64,000 bases of DNA from Niastella caeni (GCF_004834005.1 NZ_STFF01000013.1:1-64000); one strand, 5' to 3'. Counted from the first letter of the stretch, positions 1 to 10,200 are shown. Notes: generated from the letters alone by a model not told the origin. Translations and numbers: made by a program.

Positions 1-85
1 AAACCTGTGCTATAAATCGTTTGTCATAAAAGCCCGTGGTGCTATAACGCCCAATTAATTGTTGTTCCTTGTCGTTTTCTACCAT
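1..85 (-). CDS. Partial hypothetical protein, N-terminal end only
   Basis: An ATG at 85-83 on the minus strand opens a frame that stays open to the window edge and gives 28 residues beginning MVENDKEQQLIG. The composition (charged start, then Tyr, Thr, Gly, Phe, Arg) is protein-like and the frame has no stop back to about 233, so a gene running off the left edge is plausible. No family can be recognised from so little. The alternative is a chance open frame in a 415-base gene-poor stretch. Confidence 0.4.
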   Translation of the reverse strand, partial: MVENDKEQQLIGRYSTTGFYDKRFIAQV

Positions 86-200
86 ACATTTTAAGTTTAA
101 AGTGTATAGTTTTTTTAGGACGAGGCAAGGAATCAAAACACTGCATTCTTCAATTTTGGATTCCTGAAAGTTTTTTAGGGGCTCATCGCCTGCATAACCC

Positions 201-236
201 ATAAAAATACCTGTTTTAAAAATCAGGTATTTTTAT
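201..236. other. Perfect 13-bp inverted repeat hairpin in divergent spacer
   Basis: ATAAAAATACCTG (201-213) pairs perfectly with CAGGTATTTTTAT (224-236) around a 10-base loop. It looks like a terminator stem, but neither flanking gene is transcribed into it: the left gene starts at 85 and runs away, and the right gene starts at 416. Neither side has a clean T-run outside the stem. It could be a leader hairpin, an operator, or the end of an unseen small transcript. The rest of 86-415 shows nothing else I can name. Confidence 0.5.
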
Positions 237-415
237 GCAGCTATCCTCTCCTGCTGCTGCCTATCTTTATATTCTCGAATGGATATTAACACCTGAAACA
301 TGAATAGGACATCCCAAAAAAGCATGCAGACTTTAATGTTGATGAGCGTGCATGGCATTGTAAAAATGCAAACACCCCAACCTTCTGAGAGAATAACAGC
401 AATATCGGCAATTAT

Positions 416-1159
416 ATGAATGCCATAGAGAACGTTTATTTGACTTCAGGTATGATTTTTCAAACTCCCGAACTGGCAAGCCGGTATATACAATGGAAAG
501 ATCTTGTTTGGAGCGCTTTCTGGAAAACCCTGATTAATGAAGGCATTCTGGCTGAAGTGGAAATGATGCAAGAATTATTAAAAGAAGGCATTACCAGTCA
601 GTTGTTCTTCCAGATAATAATTGCCAATGAGGAAACTCAGCTTCCTGCGGTTATTTCGGCCTGCAACAACCTATGTCACCAAATCATGGCCGGAGCAGAG
701 GATATTAAACAACTACAGCAACATGCCAACAGTACAAAGATCACTGAACACAAGCAGGTAATAAAATTGAACAACATGATAGAAGCCATCAATAAACGAT
801 TAAGCAGTCCTGATGGATCGTCTTGGGAAATTGATACCAGTGAACCTGGTGTAATGGAAGAAATAAACAGCACCCTTATAGAACTGGAATGGCTGAAATT
901 GGAATTAGAAGCCATTACACAGCAATTAAACCAGGTCAACCTGGTATTAAACCAGCTGCAGACTATTGAAAGTCTTGAATTAAGCGCAATCACTGCCTTA
1001 AATAATATTGTTATCGATCTGAAAAAAGTATACAATACCATCAATGGGCCCTGGACGACCTGGGTTCACGAAGGACTGCCGGTTGTGGAAGAATGGGTGA
1101 GGCAAATTAACAATATTCGTTGTCACGGGTTGCATTCTGTTATAAATGGTAGCGACTGA
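416..1159 (+). CDS. Hypothetical coiled-coil protein
   Basis: A 247-residue protein with no signal peptide and no membrane segment, so probably cytoplasmic. I do not recognise the family. Residues from about 90 to 205 are strongly helical, with Leu/Ile spaced in heptad fashion (for example LEWLKLELEAI and QLNQVNLVLNQL), which suggests a coiled coil. The C-terminal 40 residues are Trp- and Gly-rich (GPWTTWVHEGLPVVEEWV) and may be a small separate segment. The ATG at 416 is used because it is the first in the frame. The gene ends 32 bp from the convergent response regulator gene. It stands alone and no operon partner is visible. Confidence 0.7.
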   Translation: MNAIENVYLTSGMIFQTPELASRYIQWKDLVWSAFWKTLINEGILAEVEMMQELLKEGITSQLFFQIIIANEETQLPAVISACNNLCHQIMAGAEDIKQLQQHANSTKITEHKQVIKLNNMIEAINKRLSSPDGSSWEIDTSEPGVMEEINSTLIELEWLKLELEAITQQLNQVNLVLNQLQTIESLELSAITALNNIVIDLKKVYNTINGPWTTWVHEGLPVVEEWVRQINNIRCHGLHSVINGSD

Positions 1160-1191
1160 ATATTACTTTCTTAAATAGGCTTGTGAAATAG

Positions 1192-1863
1192 TTATATTAA
1201 TTTTACGAGGTCGTTTTTAATGGCAAATACCACCAGGCCGGCAACATTTTTAGATCCTGTTTTTAACAATAGGTTATTCCTGTGACCGTTTACTGTTTTA
1301 ACGCTTATGAACAACGCCCGGGCTATTTCCTCTGCGGTATATTGCTGACAGGTGAGTTGTAAGATCTCTTGCTCCCGGGCCGAAATATTAACCACCAACT
1401 TTTTAGGCTTTACTTTATGAGTCATGCTGTTTTGTAAAGCCGTTAACACCCTGTTATTGATATACGTGCCCTTGTTGTGAACAGAAATAATAGCGTCATG
1501 CACTTCTTCAGGATCTGAATCTTTTACCAGATAGCCATGAGCACCATGTTTGATCAGTTCAACGATAAAATCCTCGTCTTTGTGCACCGTTAAGATCAGG
1601 ATTTTGATTGCAGGGAAATGCTCCTGTAAAGCCAACGTAAGGTGCGAACCCGTGAATTCTTTTTTATCATTAGGCGGTAACGACAGGTCAACCAGCATTA
1701 CATCAGGAATATCTTTGGTAGCGTTTAGTTTATCAATTACAGAAAAACCATCCGCGCTTTCAAATACCACATCAAAGAAATGCCAGTTTTTTAATAGGGA
1801 TTTTATGCCTTCCCTAAACAGTAACTGGTCTTCTACTATACCTAATTTTATTTTGTTTTCCAT
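1192..1863 (-). CDS. NarL/LuxR-type two-component response regulator
   Basis: A 223-residue cytoplasmic transcription regulator. The N-terminal receiver domain (about 5-125) has the acidic pair E11/D12, the phosphoacceptor D59 in VMLVDLSLP, T92 and the conserved K114 in YLVKD, so phosphotransfer should work. The C-terminal LuxR-type helix-turn-helix (about 157-220) is clear from ISAREQEILQL and ISVKTVNGHRNNLLLK. The gene starts 9 bp after the histidine kinase stop and is the last of a three-gene operon with the kinase and a membrane protein, so the kinase is the likely partner. Targets cannot be told from sequence. Confidence 0.93.
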   Translation of the reverse strand: MENKIKLGIVEDQLLFREGIKSLLKNWHFFDVVFESADGFSVIDKLNATKDIPDVMLVDLSLPPNDKKEFTGSHLTLALQEHFPAIKILILTVHKDEDFIVELIKHGAHGYLVKDSDPEEVHDAIISVHNKGTYINNRVLTALQNSMTHKVKPKKLVVNISAREQEILQLTCQQYTAEEIARALFISVKTVNGHRNNLLLKTGSKNVAGLVVFAIKNDLVKLI

Positions 1864-1872
1864 GATAAATCT

Positions 1873-2682
1873 TTATTTAAACGGAATGGTGATAACAGCA
1901 TTGAACCCCTGTTGCCCGGGATCGCAAAGAATGTTGAATGTTCCTTTTAAAATATGTATCCTGGCTTCTATATTTAGCAATCCCATACCGGTTTGTGGTG
2001 GCTTGCCGGCGGGTAAGCCTATCCCGTTATCCCAATAAGTAAGATGTAAAAGCTCATCATCTATTCCGATTTCAATGGTGATTTTATCGGCCCGGGCATG
2101 TTTTAAAGTATTATTGATCAATTCCATAATAACCCGGTACAGGCCCAGGGTGGTCATCCATTCCAACTCAGGTAGCTGATCAGGTGCTTCCAGGGAAATG
2201 CGGATATTACCGGATTGGCTAATGGTGTCTGTAAAAGAATTCAAGGTTCTGATTAAACCGAACGCTGCCAGTTGTGGGGGCATCAGCTGGTGACTGAGAT
2301 GGCGTACCGTATTCAAACCTGTTTCGGCTAACCGGGTAAGGTTTTGCATTGCATCCATGGTTTGGGGATCGGGATCTTTTTTATTTTTCTTTTCTTTTTG
2401 TAAAATGTACAGCAGGTTCATTTTCATCATAGAAATAATAGCCCCCAGTTCATCATGCAGATCTGAAGCTATCCGCTTTCTTTCCGACTCCTGCACGGTT
2501 ACCGTATTTTCAAGCAATGCCAACTGCTGCTTTGCTTTTATGGAAGCATTATACAGTTCTTTTATATATAGTTTTTTTTGAAAACTCTGGTACAACAAAA
2601 TAACGCCCATTGCAATGATGAACAATACGATGGAGAATGGTATGAGCAGTGTCACTATCGATAGATCTTTCGCTGTTTCCAT
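1873..2682 (-). CDS. NarX/DesK-type sensor histidine kinase
   Basis: A 269-residue membrane-bound kinase. One transmembrane helix lies at about 8-31 with no sizeable outside domain, followed by a HisKA_3 dimerisation domain with phosphoacceptor H76 in ASDLHDELG and a C-terminal HATPase (N box N190/N191, G1 box DNGIG at 218-222, G2 box TGMGL). The open frame extends to a TTG at 2700, but I chose the ATG at 2682. It overlaps the upstream membrane protein gene by 28 bp, which indicates translational coupling. With so little outside domain, the signal is probably sensed through the upstream membrane protein or within the membrane. That link is inference. Confidence 0.92.
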   Translation of the reverse strand: METAKDLSIVTLLIPFSIVLFIIAMGVILLYQSFQKKLYIKELYNASIKAKQQLALLENTVTVQESERKRIASDLHDELGAIISMMKMNLLYILQKEKKNKKDPDPQTMDAMQNLTRLAETGLNTVRHLSHQLMPPQLAAFGLIRTLNSFTDTISQSGNIRISLEAPDQLPELEWMTTLGLYRVIMELINNTLKHARADKITIEIGIDDELLHLTYWDNGIGLPAGKPPQTGMGLLNIEARIHILKGTFNILCDPGQQGFNAVITIPFK

Positions 2683-3314
2683 AAGCCAATTATAAAACAA
2701 CTATACATTATGATAAAGGCTGCGGAGTTCAGATACCATATGTATACGTTAAATTCAAAGCTATAATACTTTGCAATATAGTTTGATAAATAAAGCACCA
2801 ATAGCGTGGAGGTATGGTATAGCAACAATCCTGCATTGATCCAGCCTAACGCATTTAAATTCGTTTTTATTACAAGTGAAATCCCGCTTTTATTTAGTGA
2901 AACCAAAAATGTAAACAGCGTTAAAATAATAATAAGGATCGACTGTACTGTTAATACATTGGAATTAAAAGTAAAAACACTTTGAAAGAAGATAGAATTG
3001 ACAATGGAAAATACCACAAAAATAACTGCCAGAACAGGCAACAGTTCTTTATTAATGGCTTTTTTTAGTAACTGCTGATAAAACAACGACAGTAATGCAA
3101 AACCGACCGGGCTGTATATGTGCAACAGGACCATATTGTTTGTATGATTCAATGATAATACAAGACCTGTAAGAAGAACAATAGTTGATATATATATGTA
3201 TATGCAAAACAACTTCAGCGCCCGGTCGGCTTTTTTGTAAATAACCATGGCCATCACAGCTGCTATACAAACCGGCAGGTTTGACAATACAGGAAGTAGC
3301 ATTTCAATACGCAT
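2655..3314 (-). CDS. Polytopic membrane protein, possible signal input partner
   Basis: A 219-residue protein that is mostly hydrophobic, with about seven transmembrane helices and a short cytoplasmic tail ending WKQRKIYR. I do not recognise a named family. It is the first gene of an operon with a NarX-type kinase and a LuxR-type regulator, and its 3' end overlaps the kinase start. The seven-helix layout and coupling suggest a membrane sensor or modulator for the kinase, like 7TM receptor modules elsewhere in Bacteroidota, but no sensing residues can be named. The ATG at 3314 is taken as start; an ATG four codons later is also possible. Confidence 0.75.
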   Translation of the reverse strand: MRIEMLLPVLSNLPVCIAAVMAMVIYKKADRALKLFCIYIYISTIVLLTGLVLSLNHTNNMVLLHIYSPVGFALLSLFYQQLLKKAINKELLPVLAVIFVVFSIVNSIFFQSVFTFNSNVLTVQSILIIILTLFTFLVSLNKSGISLVIKTNLNALGWINAGLLLYHTSTLLVLYLSNYIAKYYSFEFNVYIWYLNSAAFIIMYSCFIIGLWKQRKIYR

Positions 3315-3367
3315 ATAACTTATTACCGGTTAATTGCTTTGGTTTTTAATGTTTATGCAGTTTTTTA

Positions 3368-3943
3368 TTAATTGCATAGAGGCGGACAGGGAGTAGTAAG
3401 ATCTGCAACATTGTCGCCATCATCAGCTGGATCGCCCTGAATATGTTTGGACGTGGAACCGTAAGCTTTGATTTTTCCTTTATTATTAAAGTACAACGCT
3501 GTTCCGGAAGATGTTAATTTTCCGGAACTGTCTACTGTAACACCTGTTAGCGGCTGGATATAAACTTTCATCTGCATAATGCTGCTATCATACCCTAACG
3601 TAATGCGCATGAAACGGTGGAGGCTTTCATTTTTGGTGAGCGTTTTTAATGCTGTCCAATTGGTATCTAGGCCCATAGCCCATACAACATCCTGTGTTCT
3701 TACCGTATAGAATTGCACCTTGGGAACGGTGTCATTGATATTAAACCTAGCCCACATATTGTTGTATGCATTGTGCCATTTGGCAGCGGTGGCCGAATCA
3801 ACAAGGTCGGCGGCTGTATTACCATAGGCCGTATCCGTTGCTGTAATTGAATTTATTTTCGCCGCATGACCAGGGTCGTTATTACAGGCAATACTTGCAA
3901 TTACCAGTAAAAGAGTTGAAAGCATCGGGGTTAGATTCTTCAT
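3368..3943 (-). CDS. Hypothetical lipoprotein
   Basis: A 191-residue exported protein. The N-terminal signal (MKNLTPMLSTLLLVIASIAC) ends in a plausible lipobox with Cys20, followed by Asn-Asn-Asp, so it is probably lipid-anchored in the cell envelope. The body has no motif I know; it contains repeated Val/Tyr beta-strand-like stretches, and the C-terminus is PCPPLCN. It lies upstream of the signalling operon in the same direction, 53 bp before the membrane protein gene, and may be co-transcribed with it. Confidence 0.75.
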   Translation of the reverse strand: MKNLTPMLSTLLLVIASIACNNDPGHAAKINSITATDTAYGNTAADLVDSATAAKWHNAYNNMWARFNINDTVPKVQFYTVRTQDVVWAMGLDTNWTALKTLTKNESLHRFMRITLGYDSSIMQMKVYIQPLTGVTVDSSGKLTSSGTALYFNNKGKIKAYGSTSKHIQGDPADDGDNVADLTTPCPPLCN

Positions 3944-4290
3944 GTTTTTGTGTGTTTAGGTAATAGGATAATGGTTGCAAAAATAGGGTTCGGTAATACA
4001 TGTTGCTATTATAGAACTTCAGTAATAAAGCAAAACAGGTATTTATATCTGTTCAGGCCATTAAAACAGGGAAAAATAGCTGTAATGGGAAGCCTGTTTA
4101 TTAAGACAATTTTACATATGAATGCGCCAGCGTTTATTTGATCGGAGGTTGTACAGGTAAATGTAACTGTTGCCAGTTGTAGTAGCAACTCGTAACATTC
4201 TAACTATGGAGGCTGCATTTCAAACATAAAGCTTCGTCAACCAACCTGGCCTTTTGCATTCCAGACAATATTACATGGTATAATTCAAAA

Positions 4291-4397
4291 TATTTACACC
4301 CCACATCCGGCGGCTGGCCTGAAAATTATTCTTAGTATCATTCTACCCCCCTTCTTAAGCTATTTACACCCCATGTTTCGCTGTAAACCGGGTGTAA
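4291..4397. repeat. Direct and inverted TTACACCC repeats in a 600-bp spacer
   Basis: TATTTACACCCCA occurs at 4291-4303 and again at 4361-4373, exactly 70 bp apart, and the reverse complement core GGGTGTAA follows at 4390-4397. The spacer 3944-4541 between the lipoprotein (minus) and the RteC-like gene (plus) has no credible gene, so these may be binding sites for a regulator of one of the two promoters. A 10-base match could arise by chance; the 13-base identity makes that less likely. Confidence 0.5.
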
Positions 4398-4541
4398 CTT
4401 TGCTAAGCACGTCAGATCAAAAGATCCTCAGAAAAACCAGGTGCTTTATGAATGCTGATCTTCACCAGATGAAATTTAAATGTTGGGGTTTGTTTCAACT
4501 TACCCTTTCTTTCTCCGATACTTTTTGAAAAAAAATAATTT

Positions 4542-5141
4542 ATGAATTTTGTTAAACGCGGGCACATGAAAAATTCATCCTTATTGCAACAATGCCTGCT
4601 GACATACAAAAAAATTCAGCAGGAGATTCAAATTCATGAATCTCAATTACCTGATGAAATCAAATGGATAGAGTGGGGATTCGGTGCTTCGATGCAGGCA
4701 TGGCTTAACATTGAAAAGATAACTGCTGGTTACCGGTTCATAAATCAACAAGAGGAAGTTTGCTTTTATAAGAGCCAGAAAACACGCTTCACCGGATTGA
4801 TTGATTATTTCGCCTTCCTCTACAAATCTGTTTTATTTCAGCCGGAAGATTATATGAAAAGGGGAGAATACTGGAGAATTGAACTAAATACCTGCAATGA
4901 AGTTATTTCAAGGGTCAAATTAGCCTGCCTGCAATATAAGCAGCAACAACCCGATACTGATATATATTTCCTGCAGCATAACAATCAGCAACCACTACTT
5001 TTCGGTAGTAATGTAAGTATTTTTAATTTTAATAATACTTCCTATAGTTGTTTGCTCGGCCGGCTGATCGCTTTGAAAAAATATAAAAAGTATATACAGG
5101 AGAAGATCTATAATGAGATTCCTTTAAGCCAGACTGGCTAA
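4542..5141 (+). CDS. RteC-like protein
   Basis: A 199-residue soluble protein. The central stretch resembles RteC-family proteins: EVCFYKSQKTRFTGLIDYF matches their E-x-x-F-F-K-x-x-K-P...F...L-I-Y-Y pattern, followed by the helical region with the YYR-like segment (CLQYKQQQPDTDIYFL). In CTnDOT, RteC controls excision genes of the conjugative transposon. Here no integrase, excisionase or tra gene is visible, so this is an orphan homologue, perhaps a chromosomal regulator. The ATG at 4542 is used; an ATG at 4566 is possible. The downstream TerB-like gene has the same direction, 133 bp away. Confidence 0.6.
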   Translation: MNFVKRGHMKNSSLLQQCLLTYKKIQQEIQIHESQLPDEIKWIEWGFGASMQAWLNIEKITAGYRFINQQEEVCFYKSQKTRFTGLIDYFAFLYKSVLFQPEDYMKRGEYWRIELNTCNEVISRVKLACLQYKQQQPDTDIYFLQHNNQQPLLFGSNVSIFNFNNTSYSCLLGRLIALKKYKKYIQEKIYNEIPLSQTG

Positions 5142-5274
5142 GCAGCAAACTATTACAGGATAGTAAAACGTCGCAGCCGGGCAATCTAAAGAATGCAGGA
5201 TCCCGAAAAAAGCACAACCTTTTGCAATTTTCTGCCCGTTTTATATCTTTAGTTCCTGTTTATAAAACCAGCCA

Positions 5275-6312
5275 ATGTTCAAAAATCTGTTTCCCGGTCT
5301 TTCAGCCCAGTCTAAATTAATTAAGGATATTAGAAATGACAATTACAAAAACTGGGAATCCCACTTCGATAACTACAATAAAACTGCTACCAGGAAAGCT
5401 GATCCTGTTAAGCTACGATCGCTTGGATTGGAAATTTATGAAAGCATTCTGAAAGAAGTCCTTCAGGATTATTCGATCACCGATGGAGAAAAAGAGGTGC
5501 TGACAAAAATTAAGGATTATTTTCAATTGTCTGATACTGCCATTAATTCCATTAAAAGCAAGTATGCAAAGGGCGCATTAACAAATCTTTCAAAACAAAA
5601 ACTGGCAGATAACCAATTAACTGAGGAAGAGATCCGGGAGATCGGGCTATTGGCAAAGGAGTTGAATATTTCCGAAGAAGAGGTGAAGCGTATTAATCAG
5701 AGAAATGCTTCAGATTTATATGAAAACGCAGTTAAGCAAATAGTTTCTGATAAAATGGTAACTGTTGAAGAGCAGCAAACGTTGAAACTATTAGCGCAAC
5801 AACTGGGTATCAATTTGCGGGAGGCCCCAATCGATAAAAAACTGCGGGAAGAATATTATTTCCTTACGTTGTTAAATGCCCTTAATCAAGGGTATTTGCC
5901 TGAATTGAAACCACCTTCCATTGTAACGGAAAAAGATGAAATGGCGTATTGGGAAATAAGCTCAAACCTGGTGGCCGCAAGAACCGGATATGTCAGTAAA
6001 GGCAGTCCGGTACGTATTAAGGTGGAGAAAGGAGTATCATACAAACTGGGTTCAAGCAGAAGCACCCCAATTAGAGAGGAAGTAAGTTCAAACCACCCGG
6101 GGATATTTGTAGTAACTAATAAGCGGGTTGTGTTTGCTGCCAGCCAACAATCATTTTCTATTCCATTTACTCAATTGCATTCATTTGATACCTTTGCTGA
6201 TGGGATAGGTTTGCAAAAAAATGATACAGAGTTGCTTTTGCAATTCTACGACAAACAAATGTCTGAGGTGGTATTCAAGGTGCTGACCAATGCGATCAAT
6301 GTCAACACCTAA
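5275..6312 (+). CDS. TerB-like helical plus PH-like domain protein
   Basis: A 345-residue soluble protein without signal peptide. Residues about 45-185 are helical, with two repeats of an acidic EF-hand/TerB-like pattern (DYSITDGEKEVLTKI; DNQLTEEEIREIGLLAKEL; DKMVTVEEQQTLKLLAQQL), similar to the metal-binding TerB fold of tellurite resistance proteins. Residues about 230-340 look like a bacterial PH-like/GRAM domain (GIFVVTNKRVVFAASQQSFSIPF...), as in short-PH proteins. The combination suggests a membrane-associated or stress-related scaffold, but its role is unknown. Its stop overlaps the stop of the convergent endonuclease gene. Confidence 0.7.
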   Translation: MFKNLFPGLSAQSKLIKDIRNDNYKNWESHFDNYNKTATRKADPVKLRSLGLEIYESILKEVLQDYSITDGEKEVLTKIKDYFQLSDTAINSIKSKYAKGALTNLSKQKLADNQLTEEEIREIGLLAKELNISEEEVKRINQRNASDLYENAVKQIVSDKMVTVEEQQTLKLLAQQLGINLREAPIDKKLREEYYFLTLLNALNQGYLPELKPPSIVTEKDEMAYWEISSNLVAARTGYVSKGSPVRIKVEKGVSYKLGSSRSTPIREEVSSNHPGIFVVTNKRVVFAASQQSFSIPFTQLHSFDTFADGIGLQKNDTELLLQFYDKQMSEVVFKVLTNAINVNT

Positions 6313-6959
6313 CGAACGACAGCACCGCTCCTTTTCAATTTACTATAGTAGGCACAAACTTTCTTCATCAAACAGATAGGGCATTTCGGTTGAGGTCTGC
6401 AAATCTCCCTGCCCAGGAACGACATGGCCATACCTGCGTCCCACTCGTTCTTAGGTAACAATTCCATCAATTGCTTTTCTATTTTTTCCGGCGTTGTTGT
6501 CGTAACAATACCCAGTCTGTTAGCAACTCTTATCGTGTGCAGATCAACGATAATGCCTTCCGGCTTTACATTAGAACCCCTACGGATCACATTGGCCGAT
6601 TTACGACCGATACCTGGCAACTCAATGAGAGATCCCATCTCAAGTGGAATTTTATTATTACTTTTTATCTTTTTGGCCGTATCTACCAGCCATTGCGCCT
6701 TATGTCTGAAATTCCTGACCTTGCTTATGTAAGGGAACAATAATTCAGCATCTGCCTTCGCAAGCGCCCGCATATCAGGAAATGCTTTAAAGAATTCAGG
6801 CGCAATTTGGTTGATCAGATTATCTGTTGTTTGTGCAGATAATTCTACCATTACGATCCATTGATAAGGATTGGCTGCCTCAAGGGGATGCTTTCTGTTT
6901 TTATATTTTTTTAACAGCGGCTTTAATGCAGTTGGCCAATCAATAGTTGAGCGTTTCAT
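6309..6959 (-). CDS. nth: Endonuclease III family DNA glycosylase/AP lyase
   Basis: A 216-residue base-excision repair enzyme. The helix-hairpin-helix LPGIGRKSANV carries the lysine nucleophile K120, and the catalytic aspartate is D139 in IIVDLHTIRV. Four cysteines (C187, C193, C196, C202) form the C-terminal 4Fe-4S site, with a C-x5-C first spacing instead of the usual C-x6-C. Numbering is nearly the same as in E. coli Nth. I place the start at the ATG at 6959, because the 28 upstream codons (Cys- and Ile-rich) do not resemble the family. The gene converges on the TerB-like gene with stop codons overlapping at 6309-6312. Confidence 0.92.
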   Translation of the reverse strand: MKRSTIDWPTALKPLLKKYKNRKHPLEAANPYQWIVMVELSAQTTDNLINQIAPEFFKAFPDMRALAKADAELLFPYISKVRNFRHKAQWLVDTAKKIKSNNKIPLEMGSLIELPGIGRKSANVIRRGSNVKPEGIIVDLHTIRVANRLGIVTTTTPEKIEKQLMELLPKNEWDAGMAMSFLGREICRPQPKCPICLMKKVCAYYSKLKRSGAVVR

Positions 6960-7265
6960 ACAACACTTATGTTTATAAATATACCAAAAGCAGGCTATAT
7001 TATTAGTGATTTCCGTCAGTATATAGCTGTTGACCGCTGTCAACTAACCAATAAAAATAATAAGTATAGTCAGTTAATTGTTTTAGATAACTTCTTTTTT
7101 TAAATTTATATATATTAACATGCACTTCTGATTTTCCACCTGGTAAGAACGCTTATTACTAATTGTTATCCATACCTGTCCTTCTTAAAACATCTTTCGA
7201 AAAACTACACTTCTCCATTTCCTCTGATAGACTGCTATTGTACTTGAAACCTCTAAACAACTGCT

Positions 7266-10200
7266 ATGCATACCAAACGAATGATGGTGATGCTTATCAC
7301 CCTGCTGTGCTCTGTGACTGCTTTTAGCCAAACTATTGCTACAGTGTATACCGATAAATCCGATTATCAGCCAGGCGACGTGGTTATTATTGAAGGGGAC
7401 GGCTGGCGGCCTGGCGAGCAGGTGAAACTGGATATTGATCATTCAACGGTTACTCACGGTAATACTGTATTGTATGCAACTGCAGATTCAACCGGGCATA
7501 TTAAGAATGATCAGTTTACTATCCAGTCTTTTCATTTGGGTGAATCTTTTATAGTAACAGCAACCGGTTTGAGTTCGGGTTTTATTGCAGAGACAACTTT
7601 TACTGATGCCAATATTTTTACCGCTACTATATCCCCGATATCTGTCAATTCAGGGGCGAGTGGCTCGTACACAATCAGGGTGTCGAATATATCAAACGGT
7701 GGTGGGGCCGCTTCGGTGAAGTCTATTGCTATCTCAATTCCCACCGGGTTTACCAGCATTGCTACCACGGCAATCTCAACATCAGGTAATGCAAGTTCTC
7801 CTTTTGTTTTTGAAACGTCTGCCGGTTTTACGAACGGTTACAATAGCACAACCCGTCAAATCAGGTGTAAAGCTTCGGGAAATGGTTTGCCCGGAAATGT
7901 AACGCCTGCACCCTGGGTTGATATCACTTTTACGGCTACCAATCCCATTGTGGCGTCTCAAACAAATTTTACATTTCTTACGCAAGCATCTGAACTTACT
8001 ACGTATGCATTTAGTCCACCCAATAATATTCCGATACTTAAGATCAGTGGAAATGACCAGCAGCCATTTGTAACTGTATTAGCGTGTGCTGCGCCGTCAG
8101 TAACATCACAACCTACTTCGCAAACGATTACTTATGGCAACAATACCTCATTTACTTTTCAAACCAGTAGTGCCACTTATCAATGGCAGGAGTCTGTTAA
8201 CGGAGGTACAACCTGGACAAATATTTCGAATGGCGGGGTGTATGCAGGCGCCACGACAAATTCGCTTGGTTTAACAAAACCGCCTGCGTCATATAATGGA
8301 AATCAATACCGGTGCATGGCCTCATTCTGTACGCCGGCAAAAACAACGACCAGTAATGCCGTAACTTTAACGGTGAATAAAGCAGATTTAACGGTCACTG
8401 CTGACAATAAAGATAGAATTTATGGCGAAGCCAATCCCGTCTTTACTGTCAGTTATTCGGGTTTTATAACAGCAGAAAACGCAACATCGTTAACTACTGC
8501 ACCAACGGCATCGGGTACTGCCACGGCAGCAAGTGCTGTAGGTACTTATGCAATAATCCCCGCCGGAGGTGTTTCTACTAATTATAATTTTATTTATGTA
8601 AATGGTTCCCTGACTATTAACCAGCGCGCCATTAGGGTAACCGCCGATGCGAAGAATAAAACCTATGGCGATGGCGATCCTGCTTTCACTTATAACATTA
8701 CTGAAGGTAGCCTGGCCTTCTCAGATGCATTCTCAGGTGCGTTGACAAGAGATGCCGGTGAGGACATAGGTAATTATGACATTCTGCAAGGGACATTGGC
8801 TTTAAGTAATAATTATAATCTTTCTTACATAAGCGCAGACCTCACCATTGGTCAACGGGCCATTACTGTAACCGCCGACGAAAAGAATAAGACCTATGGC
8901 GATAGTGATCCTGCTTTCACTTATAATATTACTGAAGGTAGCCTGGCTTTCTCGGATGCATTCACGGGTGGGTTGACAAGAGACCCCGGTGAAAATGTAG
9001 GTGACTATGATATCCTGCAGGGAACGCTAGCTTTGAACACCAACTACAATCTTTCATATGTAAGCGCAGACCTCACCATTGGTCAACGGGCTATTACAGT
9101 AACCGCCGACGCCAAGAATAAAACCTATGGCGATGGCGATCCTGCTTTCACTTATAACATTACTGAAGGTAGCCTGGCCTTTTCAGATGCATTCACGGGT
9201 GCATTGACAAGAGATGCCGGTGAGGATGTAGGTGATTATGATATCCTGCAGGGCACGCTGGCGCTAAATGGTAATTACAATCTTTCATATGTAAGTGCAG
9301 ACCTAACCATCGGCCAACGGGCTATTACCGTAACTGCTGATGCAAAAAATAAAACCTATGGCGATGGCGATCCTGCTTTCACTTATAACATTACTGAAGG
9401 TAGCCTGGCCTTCTCGGATGCATTCTCAGGTGGGTTGACAAGAGACCCCGGTGAGGATGTAGGTGATTATGATATCCTGCAGGGCACGCTGGCGTTGAAT
9501 GGTAATTACAATCTTTCTTATATAAGCGCAGACCTAACCATTGGTCAACGGGCTATTACAGTAACCGCCGACGCCAAGAATAAAACGTATGGCGATGGCG
9601 ATCCTGCTTTAACATACAATATCTCTGAGGGAAGCCTGGCCTTTTCGGATGCATTCACGGGTGCATTGACAAGAGATCCGGGGGAAGATGTAGGTGATTA
9701 TGATATATTGCAGGGAACGTTGGCGCTAAATGGTAATTACAATCTTTCTTATATAAGCGCAGACCTCACCATCGGCCAACGCGCTATTACCGTAACTGCT
9801 GATGCCAAGAATAAAACCTATGGTGACAATGATCCTGCTTTCACTTATAATATTACTGAAGGTAGCCTGGCCTTCTCGGATGCATTCACGGGTGGGTTGA
9901 CAAGAGACCCCGGTGAAAATGTAGGTGATTATGATATCCTGCAGGGCACGCTGGCGTTGAATGGTAATTACAATCTTTCTTACATAAGCGCAGACCTCAC
10001 CATCGCCCAACGCGCTATTACGGTAGCTGCCGACGCCAAGAATAAAACCTATGGCGATGGCGATCCTGCTTTCACTTATAACATTACTGAAGGTAGCCTG
10101 GCGTTCTCGGATGCATTCTCAGGTGCGTTGACAAGAGATGCCGGTGAGGATGTAGGTGATTATGATATCCTGCAGGGCACGCTGGCGTTGAACACCAACT

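Noticed and set aside
3950..4141. 63-codon plus-strand open frame after the lipoprotein start
   Set aside because: Its composition is unlike the neighbouring proteins, and it has no recognisable domain or clear ribosome site.
6960..7043. 28-codon N-terminal extension of endonuclease III
   Set aside because: With the start at 6959 the catalytic Lys and Asp fall at nearly the same numbers as in E. coli Nth; the extension is Cys- and Ile-rich and unlike the family.
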